A program made the translations under genes and the position numbers. Of a DNA stretch of 62,620 nt, positions 44,430 through 56,479 are shown in pieces. The stretch's first letter is position 1; every line of letters starts with the position of its first letter. Source of the stretch: Stemphylium vesicarium (taxonomy: Eukaryota; Ascomycota; Dothideomycetes; Pleosporales; Pleosporaceae); contig QXCR01000165.1 in assembly GCA_004380135.1 (NCBI GenBank), positions 1 to 62,620 on the forward strand, in the 5' to 3' direction. The notes under the pieces are model-generated. The model had not been told where the DNA came from. It worked only from the letters and a program-made list of their open reading frames with translations, and did no database searches.

Positions 44430-47400
44430 AGAACTTTTAGTAGTATTTCTATACTAGTAACTTATAGTTTATTAGATTTCTTTTAGATTCTTAAGTATTA
44501 TAGCTTTTAAGCTATTTTTTTTACTTAACTAAGTACTTCTATTAACCTTTAAACTTTTATAGATTCTTAATTTCTTTAACTTTATATTTATTATCTTTAA
44601 GCTTTATATTTATTACTAACTTAGTATTTAGAAGTGCTAATTCTAGTAATTTCTTATAAAAGATAGGGTAGATACGTATATTTAGTAATAACTAAAGTTT
44701 ATAGTTTACTAAGCTTATTACCTCTAGAACTTTAAAGAGTTCTAATTAGAGATTATCTAATTTTCTATATAGCTTCTTAACTTTTAAATTTTATCTTAAT
44801 AAGAGAACTTTATCCCCCTTCTTAAAAGTTAGTCTTTTAATCTTTTACTTATTTACGCTCTTAGATATTATAAGATTTCTCTAAGCTATATTCTTACTTA
44901 GTTCTTTATAGAGTTCTCGCATAAGGTAGGCTTTATTAACTACGCTTACTATAATACTTTCTATATCTTTTAGATCTTAATAAGTAACTAGCTTATATCT
45001 ATAATTTACGTAGTATAGCGAGTACTTTATAGTCGCTAATTTCGTGCTATTATAAGCTAATTATACTATTAGTAAGAGTTTAACCTAATTATTCTATAGT
45101 TTATTAGCGTATATCCTTAGATACTATTCTAGTGTCTAGTTTATTCGTTCTATCTAGCTATCTATTTTAGGGTAGAAGCTAGTTAATAGCTTCTTCTTTA
45201 TACTTAACCTTACTAGGAATATATCCTAATACTTAGACGTAAATAGTTTATTATAATTAGTAATAAACTCTTTAGGTATCCTATACTCTAATACTAGTGC
45301 CTTAGTAACTTTATACGCGCATTCCTCCGCTATAATAGTCTCTTCTATAGGTATAAAATTTATTACTTTAGTTAATTAATTAATAATAACTAGTACTATA
45401 TTATAAAGTCTTACTAATTCTAGTTCTAATAATTTTAGAAGCTTTATAATAAAGTCTATTATTACGCTAGTCTATAGTCGTTCTAGCGGCTATAAGGGTT
45501 ATAGTAGGCTATAGAGCTTATATCTCTTAGGCTTATTCTAGTAATATACTAAATAATTACCTAGAATATTCTATACTTACGCTTATAAGCGTAGTATAGT
45601 AAACACCTTTACTAGTTATCTAACTATTTCTTTTAGTTCTACGTATCTATATTCTAGAGACTTATATAATTCCATAATAAGGTCTCTTCTTATATATAAG
45701 GGTATATAAGTTCGTTCTTTTAAAACTATATCTTAGTACTTCTTTTCGTCTTGTAATAGTTCGTTGGAGCCGTTTACCTCGGGCTCGAACTGCTAGTTAG
45801 CTGCTTTCTGCTGCTAATGTCGTTGTAGTGTCCCTACTTGCGCGGTTACCTTGGCTATTCTAGCCAGTTCTGGCTAGTTGTACTTAAGACTGCCGTCGGG
45901 CATCTTCTTAAGTACTATATTATGTGGTTCCTTATAACCTTCTTCTCGTAGATTAGATCTTTAGCTTAAAGCGTCTACTACTCTATTAAGTATTCTAGCT
46001 TAGTAAGTAATCTTAAAGTTAAACTAAGAGAGTATCTTAGCTTATTAGACTTATCTTCTATTAAGCTTCTTAGTTATTATAAAGCTTATTAAGTTCTAGT
46101 AATTAGAAAATATATTAATTAGATCTAGAAGTTCTAATAGGTATACTTCTTATTATTTAAAGGTATTAACTACTCTAAGTAGTTTCTTATTATAAACGTT
46201 ATAGTTAAGTTCTACTCTAGAGAACTTTCTAGAATAGTAGAATACTAGTCTCTATTTCCTATTATTATATAGCTATAATAGTATAGCGCTAAGTGCGTAA
46301 TCTAACGCATTAGTCTTAACTCGCGTCTTACGTCTAAGATTATATATCTTAAGTATAGGGGCTTTAAGAAATACTTACTTTAGTTAGTTAAAAGCCTTTT
46401 AGTATTTCTTTTTCTATTTAAACTCTACTTCTTTCTTTATAATCTCTATAAGTAGTATTATAATTTAAAAGTAGTTCTTAATAAACTTTCTATAAAAGTT
46501 TATAAATTCTAAAAAAAACTATATATTTTTAATTATTTTAGAAGTTAGCTACTTTTATATAGTCTAGATCTTCTTTAAATTTATTTTTATACCTTCTATT
46601 AAGATAATAAACTCTAGGAATTCTATTTCCTTTATATAGAATTTATATTTTATAGGTTATAGGTATAGCTTATATTACTTAAGCTTCTATAGTATCTTCT
46701 TTATATATTCTATATATTCTTCTAGCATGCCTTTAGAATATACTAGTATATTATCTAGGTAGGCAGCTATAAAGATTCCTAGATACTTATAGAGTGCCTT
46801 ATTAATAACTACTTAAAAGGTTACTAGCGCGTTTATTAAACTAAATAGTATAACTATATACTCGTATAGTCTATACTTTATCTTAAAGGCAGTCTTCTAC
46901 TTATATCCTTTAGTAATTTAAATATAGTAAAATCCTTCCTAAACGTTAAATTTAGTAAACTACTTTACTTCTTAGAGTTAATCTATAAGCTCTATTATTA
47001 GTAGTAGTAGGTATTAATTTTTTATTATACTACTATTTACTCTTTAGTAGTTAATATATAGTCGCTACTTTCTATTAGCTTTCTTAATAAATAGTATAGG
47101 TAAAGCTATTAGGCTTTTACTTTCGCGGATAAATCGTTTACTTAGGTTCTTTCTAAGGTATTTGCGCAACTCTAGCTCGTGCTTAGGCGCGATTAGGTAT
47201 ATTAGTCCTAGGACGAGCTTAGCTCCTTCTTAGATATAGATCCTATAATTCTACTCTTAGTAATCTACTAACTTAATTACTTCTATTTTCTTAAATAGTT
47301 CTCTAAACTTATTTATATTATATTTCTTTAGAATATCTAGTAGTATAGACTCTTTCTTTATAGTTACGGCGCATTTTAACTATATAACTTCTATTCTCTT

Positions 47401-48900
47401 AGAGTCCTTCTTATAAATTCTTATAATCTTATAAGGTAAGATCTTACTAATTCTTCTATTCTTAGGTAAGCTCTAGACTATTAGGCGTTTCTCTTTTTAT
47501 ACTCTAGTAACCTTACGCGTAGATTCTTAGCTACGTATTATCTTCTTTAGCTAATTAATAGCTAAGTTATACTTAATTAATTAATTATAGCTAATTAATA
47601 TATTTTCTTCTCTAAGATCTATAATATTAATATTTATTTAGTCTCTTATCCCTATTACGTCTAGTAATACTAGTTAGGTCTCTAGTCTTATTATACCGCC
47701 CTTATATCCTATAGAGTTATTATTAGCTAATACTACTTATATTAGCTATTTCTTAGCTTAGTAGAGTATATTATATCTTTCTACTACTTATAATAAGATA
47801 ATTATCTAGATAGTATTACTATTAATAGTCGCTATTATCTTATATCTATATACTAAGACTTCTATTCTTAATCTAAGATTCTATAGACTTATATCTTATA
47901 TATTATAGAGGGTCGTTTTAGGACTACCTATACTAGCGTGATCTTATCTCTAGTAGTATTCTAGTTTTTTAACTACTTACCTTTTCTCTTTCTAGGGAAG
48001 TAGCCTACGCTATACTTAGCGTTATAGTAGGTTCTATAGTTATCCTTATAGTAGAATATCTAATATAAGTAGTTATAGGGTATAAGTCTTTAGCCTATTA
48101 ATACGTTCTTTATATACTATTTATTCTTAACTAGTCTATTTTTATTTATATCTTTCTAGGCTTAGTTCTTTCTATAAGTTTACTAAGATTCTTTTTTTAA
48201 TTTAGAAAGTTCTTTATCTTCTTCTATAATAACTTCTTTAAAGTATAGTTATTTATTAAAGGCTTCTTTTATTACTTTCTTAGCTTCTAAGCTAGTAATA
48301 GCGATTTATCCCCTATAGCTATATTTATTTACTAGGTGTGAGTCTTAGCTATATTTCTAGCATTATTAGTCTTATAGGCGCTAACGTAACGTAACTACGT
48401 AGACTTTTAAGTTAGTAGGCTAGACTTTATTCTAACTTATTATATTCTTAGCTTTAACTACTTAGAGGAGGAGCTTATACGTAGCTTTATCTAATAGCTA
48501 AGCTTCCTTATATAGTTCTATATTACTAACGTTACTATTAGTAGACTATTCCCTAAGATAGAGTGTGCTTTATCTAATTATTCTAATCTTAATAGCTCTT
48601 TATTATCTCTTATTATTCTCTAGGTAGTCTTTATAGAAGTGTTCTTTCTTTTTATATTAGAGATATACTTTATTATTATAGCGTTTCTAACGCTCTTTCT
48701 TAGAAAGTCTATTATAGTATCTTCTCTTAGGCTTTTAATTCTTAGCTTATACTTAGTCTATTATAATAATATCCTCTTCTTTATTAATCTAAATATTCTA
48801 GCGGAATTTCTTCGTATTAGCTAGAATAAAGGTATTTTATGCCTTCTACTAGTTGCGTTTTTATAGCCTATTATTAATATAGGTAGCTAGTTCTACTAAT
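44430..48900 (-). pseudogene. Gypsy copy A gag-pol remains
   Basis: Minus-strand landmarks: chromodomain around 44440-44610 (Y-L-V-K then EPKRNLIN-like), integrase C-terminal part 45060-45200, a RIP-spared Gln-rich tether 45748-45905, reverse transcriptase with YLDN (46750-46780, D to N at the second Asp of YLDD), and a gag zinc knuckle at 48618-48660 whose Cys codons have become Tyr. TAA/TAG stops throughout. The alignment with copy B (57.5-61.87 kb) confirms each landmark. Confidence 0.8.
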
Positions 48901-49716
48901 ACGTGTAAATCTACTAGCTTATTATAGTATACTAAGCTATCCTTAATTAAGTTCTTTAGACCGTTCTCGTATACCATTTAAAGAGCTGCGTTATTCTAGT
49001 TAATACGCGACTATAGCTACTTAAACTCAGTAGTATACGAGGATACTAACTTAGTCTACTTTAGGCGAGTAATCGCTTTCTCTACCTAGTTCTAGTTATC
49101 TACTTCCCTAAAGATACGTCCTATTTTCTCTTTAAAGTTAGTCTAGCTAGCGAATAGTTATTATATCTTCTTCTTCTTACCTCTTAGGCGGGGGCTTTTA
49201 AGGTAGTTATCTATAAAGGGCTATATCTAATTAGCCGCTTTTCCTTTTATATATATGCTAGCTATAAGAATCTTTTCTTAATCGTCTAGTACGCTATTAA
49301 ACTTATAATATAGTTTAATATTTATAAGAAATATATAAAGTTTAGCTCGTCTACTATTATACTTCTTAGGTGTTACTATCTTAGGTTTTAAATATAGGCG
49401 TTTATTTAGCGTAGCTATAACTTATACTATAAGCTAGTTTACTAGCTCTATTAGGGTAGTAGTCTATCTTATCTAAGCTCTAAGCTAACGCTTAAAATCT
49501 CTAACTAACTCTATCTAGGTATTATTATTATTCTTAGACTTAGAGTTCTCAAGCATTTCGTCGTTAGTAGGCGGGTAGGTCTTACTAGAACTAGGCACCG
49601 CGGCTAGCGTAGCTAGTGCGTGTCTTCTATTAGCTACTAATATAATAGCTCTTCTTAATCTTCTTAAAGCGTTCTAGTTAGTAAATACCTTCTATAGAGT
49701 CTATAGGTAGTTAAAG

Positions 49717-50182
49717 TGTTATATAGAGTTTAGTAATACTTCTCTATTCCTAGTCTATACTAAGGCAGGCAAGGTATTATATAGCTATAGACCCGTAGAG
49801 TTATCTAGTAACTAAGTAGAATAGTAGGTATTTAGGTAAAGATAATTTAATTCTATATAAGTAATAGAATAACTAGTTAGTAATTTAGGTAAAAGATATA
49901 ACTATAAGAGTTAACTATAATAAGAGAAATAATAAAACCTTTCTATTCTTATATCCTTATTACTAATTCCTATATCCTTCTATACCTCTCTACTAAGTAG
50001 GAGGTTTAGGAGGGCGCTAGCCTCCCTTTATATAGTAGCCTTCTAGAGGTCCTATCTTAGTAGGATACTAGTTACGTAATCCACGCGCCCCGCGCTAATT
50101 ATTACCTAACAGTTTGTGCGACTATTAGCTGCCAACATCGCATCCTTCGTCTAGGAGAGGCCGTTGCTTATTATCTGTAACA
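49717..50182 (-). repeat. 5' LTR of Gypsy copy A
   Basis: 466 bp. The outer part (about 50030-50182) keeps CpA/TpG; the inner part (49717-49900) is RIP-mutated. It is followed by TTACC. Confidence 0.9.
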
Positions 50183-50235
50183 TTACCGCGATACTACCCT
50201 TAAGATTATAAAGTAGCTATATATATTATATATAT

Positions 50236-50437
50236 TGTTAGAAGGCTCACTAGTGAAAGGAAATAACGATAGCTATGAATGCATTCTGTACGATGTTGGT
50301 TGACTTGTTCTTGTTGCTACATGAGGGTGCTACGGACGTATACATGATCTGAGATAAGTAGAGCCGACGTAGGATCGAGTCGGCTCGTTGGGCAGCGCTG
50401 AGGCGCCGACGTACCTACTGATACTCATGATCCGACA
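50236..50437. mobile_element. solo LTR (202 bp), TATAT duplication
   Basis: Starts TGTTAG, ends CCGACA, flanked by TATAT (50231-50235 and 50438-50442). Same family as the solo LTR at 25025-25313, but with a shorter middle. Confidence 0.85.
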
Positions 50438-50553
50438 TATATTTATATATTTTACTACGACACACGCATTAGATATAGTAGTTAAACCTTAATCTAGATT
50501 TCTTAAGAGCTTCTATTTCTATAACTTTAGCTAGCCCTATTATAATACTCGAC

Positions 50554-50738
50554 TGTTGATACGGCAAAGGAAAAGTTGAATTAAGTAACGGTCGTTGCAA
50601 CGGTAGATGGTTCGTGATTGATTTGATTGTGAGGGCAAGGCTGCAGCTCGCACACGGATTGTGCGAGCTTGCGCACAGGCCATGTGATCATGTGATCGGC
50701 TATCTGCTCTGCTACGTACGGCGGCTCGAGTCCCAACA
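50554..50738. mobile_element. solo LTR (185 bp), TCGAC duplication
   Basis: Starts TGTTGATACGG and ends CCCAACA, flanked by TCGAC (50549-50553 and 50739-50743). It includes a hairpin at 50645-50669 (AGCTCGCACA / TGTGCGAGCT). A different family from its neighbours. Confidence 0.85.
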
Positions 50739-50927
50739 TCGACCCTTAATACCTAGTAGTACTACGCATTAGAAAAGCGTTGATCGTAGAGTAATAGAGC
50801 TATATCCTCGTTTATTGCATTAGCTATATTCATTTATATAGCGGCATATCATTAGATGCAGTGTTAGGGTGACAGACCTAGATAAATAAAAAGAGCAAGG
50901 TCTATTCACCTTCTTATACATAGTTAT

Positions 50928-51046
50928 TGTCAGGCCGGGTCAGGCCAGATGACGATATATACTATCCTGCACCATGATCAGTAGTTCACTGATCATACGT
51001 ACCTTTTTGGTTGCATGGCGTAGTGGTGCAGGGCTGCGTCCTGACA
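50928..51046. mobile_element. very short solo LTR (119 bp), GTTAT duplication
   Basis: Starts TGTCAGG and ends CCTGACA, flanked by GTTAT (50923-50927 and 51047-51051). A third LTR family within 810 bp. The small size suggests a TRIM-like or internally deleted LTR. Confidence 0.75.
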
Positions 51047-51150
51047 GTTATGAAGCATCTTATAAGCATCTCAACTGCCAGTCAGCCCTAAAAAAGACTC
51101 CATCACCTGAATGATCAGTACGTAGCCAGCGTCGATGGACACGGCACTTA

Positions 51151-51860
51151 ATGTCGATCCAAGCGTGCCGGGACGCCTGGTGTAACGGGACGCTTTCTCT
51201 TCCGGACCCTCGGAGTGCCCCTAGCGCTCTTAAATATAGACATGTGTAATGCGCATCTATTCTGCAGCTCTCGTTCTCTTAGCAAGTTAGTCTCCGACGC
51301 TGAAAAACGTGTTGTTAACTATGCTATCGCTCATTCTATTTGTAATGGGCTAGAGCCCTTGCCCTCTTGTCCTCGTCTACGACCTCGGTGTTTCTCCTGC
51401 CAGCTCCGACTGCCGATCTGCCGATCGCAATATTGTTTCTCCGCCCACACAAATAGATAGCCACGTAGCCTAGAAGCCTAGCTCGCTATCGAATACAATC
51501 TTGTTATACTAAGGTGAATGCTCCTTGAGCGTTGCTACTAGCCCTAGGCGTAGCCCCTTACACTATTAACACCGTCTCCTAACTCTCCTCTAACACTCCC
51601 CTGTTTATTTGTGGCAGCACATATCTAAAGAGAGATTAGTGGGTTAGGAAGCAAGCTAAAATACTAGAGATTAAGATTGCACTCTTGAAAGTTCGATTGA
51701 AGCTAATAAGGATACATCCGTCAGTTTCTCCGCGCAGATGGCAAATTTGTGGAAACGCGTCCAAGAGGCCGTGCGTCTTTAGCAGCTCTTGGTATGCGGC
51801 AACTTGCAGTAGCGTGCTGAGATGTCTACGCGCCTGCCCCGCGCGTTGTGGCTGTGAAGC
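51151..51860 (+). repeat. left inverted arm of the NLR-carrying element
   Basis: It pairs with 55150-55624 in inverted orientation, including GTTTCTCCGCGCAGA near the inner end and the CTCTCCTCTAACACTCCCCT stretch. No supported coding sequence. Confidence 0.8.
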
Positions 51861-51964
51861 TAAGCTGATTGCCTCAAGTAGCTCTTATTTCCGGAGAGCG
51901 GCTGCAGCACCCAACTTTAGGATTGACAGATTATGGCAATATAATAAAGTTGTGTCCTAAGGAT

Positions 51965-54712
51965 TTACTCACACTCTTCTCGCCAGCTACTTAGGACGTC
52001 AAGCGACAACTGTGTATCAGGGTGTTGCTTACCAAGAACCTGCTCACGCAGCTGGAAACATCTTTTCATTAGTGCAAGAGCTTCTTCGTGACGGGCTTGT
52101 GACTGCAACGTGAAGGCGAGATTATGCATGCTGCACAGCGTATCAGGATGCTCGTCGCTAAGCGCTCTCTTGCTCGTCTCCGGCACTTGCACCTCCAGCT
52201 CTTCGGCCTCTTTCCACCGCCCTTGCCTCCTGTACGTCGACGCTAGGTTGGCCATGCTGGTTAGCGTGTCAGGATGCTCGTCGCTAAGCACTCTCTTCCT
52301 CGTCTCCAGCACTTGCACCTCCAGCTCTTCGGCCTCCTTCCACCGCCCTTGCCTCCTGTACGTCGACGCTAGGTTGGCCATGCTGGTAAGCGTAGAAGGA
52401 TGCTCATCGCTGAGCACTCTCTTCCTCGTCTCCAGCACTTGCACCTCCAGCTCTTCGGCCTCCTTCCACCGCCCTTGCTTCATGTACGTCGACGCTAAGT
52501 TGGCCATGCTGGTTAGCGTAGAAGGATGCTCGTCGCTAAGCACTCTCTTCCTCGTCTCCAGCACTTGCACCTCCAGCTCTTCGGCCTCTTTCCACCGCCC
52601 TTGGTTCATGTACGTCAACGCTAGGTTGGCCATGCTGATCAGCGTGTCCGGATGCTCGTCGCTAAGCACTCTCTTCCTCGTCTCCATCACTTCTACAAAC
52701 ACCTCTTCAGCCTCCTCATATCGTCCGTCACTCAATAGAGTCCTAGCAAACTTCGATGCAAGGCGCAATCTTTCGTCGTCATCATCATTCGCCAGACTAT
52801 GCGACAGAACATACTGGGCATGTGGAAGCAGTCGTCTCCACTTGCTTCTGTTACTATGGTCATCGTCTGGAAATACCCGAAGTAGCTGTTCGATAGTGCG
52901 TTCAGTCCATTCTTGAAGCCGTCCCTGCACTTGCAGGCGCTTGCGTAGAGCTTCGTGGACTAGTCGATGAACATCGAGCGCAGACTCAGCGGGTCGCCTG
53001 GTGACGAGCGCATATTTGTCAAGCACCCTGATAGCATCTTCTCTTGCTTGCGTCGAGGCTGCCTCTAGAAGATCGAGCGAGATGTCTTTCTGGTCTATGC
53101 ATGCAGCAAGAAACAGATAGTCTGCGGCAGACGTATTACCATCACTAATCTGGTCTATGGAGAGAAACAATGCAGCAGCCACAGGGTCTTTCACGTTGGA
53201 ACCTTGTCGTCTACCCTGAGACCAGTCACCGCTGAGCTCGGTAGTGAGTCCTTTGTGCTTGTCTAGTCGTAATTGGTACTCTTGCACTGTCATATTGCTA
53301 GCCTTCATACAGGCCGCTGCTTGCACGACTGCTAGAGGGAGATACGATAGCTCTTTCAGCAAGTGCTCGGCTTCTTGCTGCTCAGTGTTCGTGATTGGCC
53401 TCTCCAGGCGGACTTGCAGCATTCTCAGCGCCGTGTCTGGTGTCAGCTCTTGCAGCTCTATGATGTTCTGTGAAGCAAGCGCCTGAGCTGTGTTGGTGTT
53501 CGTTGTTGTGAAGATGACAGAACATAGCGTAGACTGCGGCAGACAGTCGACTAAGGCTGCGGCCTCTGTCGTAGAAGAGCCGCCAGATCGCAGAGTGGTG
53601 TGCTCTGTGTTGTCGAAGATCAGCAAGCATTGTTGCGTACTCACCTCTACTACACAGCGTTTCACAAGCTGCTTCATGTCGGCCTGGTCGTCGTCCCAGC
53701 CCGGAACATCAAGCTTCTGCGCAACACTTGCATACGACTGGTAGAGACTGTCTTTGTTGCTTGCATCTATCCAAAAGACCGAGCAGCTTTTGTCTTTCTG
53801 TCTCGTTCTGTGTGCAACCTCGAGCGCAAGCTGCGACTTGCCTATTCCGCCAAGCCCAACGATCGCTAGCGTGGTCAAGGTCTGTTCGTTGCTGAAGAGC
53901 TTGGCTTCTAGCTCGGCGAGCTGCAATTCTCGGCCTACGAAGCGAGAATTCTGTGAGAACGGGATGATCGACGGTGCATCCCTAGCTCCCTCCAGTTCAG
54001 CCTGCAGTCTGCTTCGTGCACTCTCCTGTCCTTCGCCATACGCGGTGGGCATAGAGACGCCAAGAATTCCAAGCAGGCAGTATACAATGTCTTCCTCTTC
54101 TGTTGTTTCGCGACTTTCAGCCCATCTCTCTCGCTCAAGTGTAGTAAACTCGTCTAAAGGGCAGTTGCGCAATGCTCGGAGCGTGATGCCAGTGGTTTCG
54201 TGGATAAGCTGGTCGAGCGATGTTTTGTCGCCTATGCGCTGTCCTTCACAAGAGAAGAACTCGACTGACACTGGTGCAATCAGCTCTTGGAGGGTCCACC
54301 CTCGAATGAACTATACGCTCTTGCGGAACGACGCCTCCCAGTTGTTGCGTTGGACTGGCTCTGTCTCAGTCGACGCTGACACGTCTGGCAAGAAGACATA
54401 GCACCGCGCCGCGCTCTTGTACCACTGAAACATCGAGTTGATCGCCTTCGAGCGCTCGTGGTTATTCCACCTGTCGATACAGCAAGTGTTGATCCAGAAG
54501 TACTGCAGCTCGTCCTGGGCCGCTCGTTCAGCGCAAAACTGGAGCTTCCAATAGCCTTCTTCCTTCTCCTTGTAGGTTCCGTTCGATAGGTCTTCGATAA
54601 GAATCTCGGAGTCGCTCCATCTGTGCGACAGAATGGCGTAGGGCGGGATCGATTTGCCGCGGAAGTCTGTTAAGACAAGCCTTCCCAGCGCGTTGTAGTG
54701 GAGAAGCCGCAT
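51965..54712 (-). pseudogene. HET - NB-ARC - TPR (NLR-type) incompatibility gene with one in-frame stop
   Basis: Start ATG 54712 (MRLLHYNALGRL). The HET domain fills the first ~150 codons: YAILSHRWSD, FWINTCCIDR, INSMFQWYKSAARCYVFL, then WTLQELIAP. The NB-ARC ATPase has an intact P-loop GLGGIGKS (codons ~286-293), kinase-2 CLLIFDN, SVIFTTTN, GLPL-like YLPLAVVQAA and MHD-like VHRLVHEA. TPRs end the protein, with five exact 126-bp units. Total 916 codons, as in HET-E/HET-D-type genes but with TPR instead of WD40. A TAG at 54311-54313 sits where Trp is expected, just before FIRGWTLQEL; the frame on both sides is intact. The part after it (51965-54271) is an open 768-codon frame. Predicted role: nonself recognition and cell death; the HET signalling domain is now disconnected unless read through. 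Confidence 0.87.
52130..52760 (-). repeat. five near-identical 126-bp TPR units
   Basis: The landmark CTCGTCGCTAAGC recurs at 52151, 52277, 52403, 52529 and 52655, exactly 126 bp apart (42 residues). Units differ by only a few bases, mostly at the same few codons. Such high internal conservation is a known feature of fungal NLR sensor repeats. Confidence 0.9.
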
Positions 54713-55149
54713 GGCGTTTGCGATCTTAGCTTATTCTAGAGACAGCGAGGCGCGAACGACTTTAGAGGTGTTGAGAGTAGAAAGGCATAGTCGCGACAGA
54801 GTAAAGCAGGCAAAGGAAGCTTATGCTGGGCTGCTGTGAAGGCTGCCTGGGGAGGCAGTGCATGCGAGCAGGCTGAGCGGATGCTGGGCACATCGAGCAT
54901 CCTGCGCTGCGCCGCTTCACAACTTGCGCTGGACTACTGCGCACATAGGCAGGTGCTAGCGGAAGAACAGTTCTACTTAGACTGCCATCGTAGCTTCTCA
55001 CGACACTTATGTTAACGAAGAAAGGTGCGTAGGAATGTAGGTCGCGTAGACATAAAGATACGTTCTTGTTGCACGACGAGACCAACAGCTGCCTGCAAAG
55101 TCGGGAATAAGAGCTGCCTAGCGCAGAGTGCTCAAAGCTGCATTTCTTA
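54713..55149. promoter_or_regulatory. upstream region of the HET-NLR gene inside the element
   Basis: About 440 bp of unique sequence between the start codon and the right inverted arm; it should hold the promoter. A minus-strand frame here (54762-55154) shows no domain and is probably chance. Confidence 0.4.
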
Positions 55150-55624
55150 GCCACAGCGCGCGGGGCAGGCGCGAAGATATCTCAGCACGCTGACACGCGC
55201 TACTGCATGCCAAGAGCTGCTAAAGACGCACGGTCTATTCGACGCGTTCTAAAGATCTTGCCGTCTGCGCGGAGAAACTGCCAGAATGTGTCTATAATAC
55301 CCTAGATTAACCTTACGTGACTACACTTTTAATCTTTGCTATTTTAGCTTTATTTCTAGCCTACTAAGCATTTCGCAAATAAGTATTGTCTTAAATAAAT
55401 AGGGGAGTGTTAGAGGAGAGTCGGGGATAGCGTTAGTAGAACAAGCAATAGCACGGTTAACAGCGCACTTTTTAGCGTTAGAGATTAATATACTACGAGA
55501 ATAAGAGCTATAGAATAGATGCGCATTGCACTTATTCGTATCTAAGAACACTAGGGGCAATCTGAGGGTCCGGAAGAGAAAGCGTCCCGTTACACCGTGC
55601 GTCCCGGCACGCGTGGATCGACAT
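55150..55624 (-). repeat. right inverted arm of the NLR-carrying element
   Basis: It mirrors the left arm. The interior (about 55300-55550) shows CpA/TpG loss relative to the left arm, so RIP or similar decay acted on this copy. Confidence 0.8.
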
Positions 55625-55626
55625 TA

Positions 55627-56479
55627 CTGAGATCGATCTGAGTGCTCGCAGGGCCGTGGTCTTGCGTTTCGCAGTTGCAGGTAAGCCTTAGAAAATCTTA
55701 GAGCCCACACTAAGCGCAAGTTAAGAAGATAGAACTATTACTATTAGGGTAAGTATCTAAATTTAAAATAAAATATACTTCTTAGAATATATATAAGAAT
55801 CCTAGTATACTATTATTATTATTAAGATATATATTTAAGTTAATACTTAACTTACTAAAGCCTCCTCCTATAGAGTACGTAATAGTAAAGGAGCTACTAT
55901 TAAGCTTAGAATTAGCGTATAGTTTACTTAGTAGAGAGTATATAAGTTCTACTACTTAATAATAAGACTAAGGACTAAAAGTACCTAACGTAAGTTAAAA
56001 AGTTATACCTAGTAGAATAAGAGAGTAAGAAAATCTTAAGTAGCGCATTATAATAATATACCTAGGCGTAGCTACTAAAATATAATAGTAATTATGCGGA
56101 AGCTATCTCGAGATATTTATAGCGTATAAATTATACTACTTATCTACTTAGTATATAACATAAGACGCATATTATTCTTATATTTAGATATAAGTAAGAA
56201 GACACTATAGTAAGTACCTATATAGCGTTAAAGGCCTAAAATAGATATTTAGAGCTAATTTTAGTAATTCTTAATAGCTAAAGCGCTACTAGTATAAGCT
56301 AGTAGAGTGTTAAAGATCTAATTTAGCTTAAATATAGATTAAAATTATAATAGAGAAGAAATAAAACGTAATAGCTATAGTCGCCTTATAGTCATAGTTA
56401 GTCAACCTTCCGTCACTTTTAACTACGATAATTCTACTACTATAGAAGAATTTCTATAGTTGCTAGTATATGTAATTAG
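55627..56479. repeat. RIP-mutated AT-rich DNA
   Basis: Balanced for the first ~60 bp, then RIP-mutated to about 56380. No gene recognised. Confidence 0.5.

Larger units (their letters stand above)
43282..50182 (-). mobile_element. Ty3/Gypsy chromovirus copy A, complete with both LTRs
   Basis: The 6901-bp element runs on the minus strand. Both LTRs are 466 bp and start TGTTAT on this strand; the right one ends in ACA, changed to ATA in the left. The target duplication is TTACC (43277-43281 and 50183-50187). Internal order on the minus strand: gag (zinc knuckle ruined), reverse transcriptase, RNase H, integrase and chromodomain. On the opposite strand, next to its 3' LTR, lies an additional Cys-rich ORF. 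Most of the body is RIP-mutated; the outer halves of the two LTRs, 43800-44330 and 45748-45905 are spared. Confidence 0.92.
51151..55624. mobile_element. candidate TA-inserting inverted-repeat element carrying a HET-NLR gene
   Basis: A 4474-bp unit flanked by TA (51149-51150 and 55625-55626). Its ends are inverted: the left starts ATGTCGATCCAAGCGTGCCG and the right, reverse-complemented, starts ATGTCGATCCACGCGTGCCG. Each tip has two close GGGACGC motifs (GTGCCGGGACGC and GTGTAACGGGACGC). The inverted arms continue for about 475 bp: left 51151-51860, including a ~220-bp extra piece at about 51350-51570; right 55150-55624. The right arm is RIP-mutated in its middle; the left is not. The only recognisable cargo is the HET-NB-ARC-TPR gene; no transposase is present, so mobility would need help in trans. 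Confidence 0.7.

Noticed and set aside
50560..51050. Possible tRNA or snRNA genes in the balanced patches near the solo LTRs
   Set aside because: No cloverleaf or B-box pattern was found. The hairpin at 50645-50669 belongs to a solo LTR.
52110..52916. 268-residue plus-strand frame, Ser/Cys-rich repeats
   Set aside because: It is the antisense shadow of the TPR repeats of the NLR gene.
54762..55154. 130-residue minus-strand frame upstream of the HET-NLR gene
   Set aside because: It runs up to the inverted arm and shows no domain; it is more likely promoter or leader sequence.
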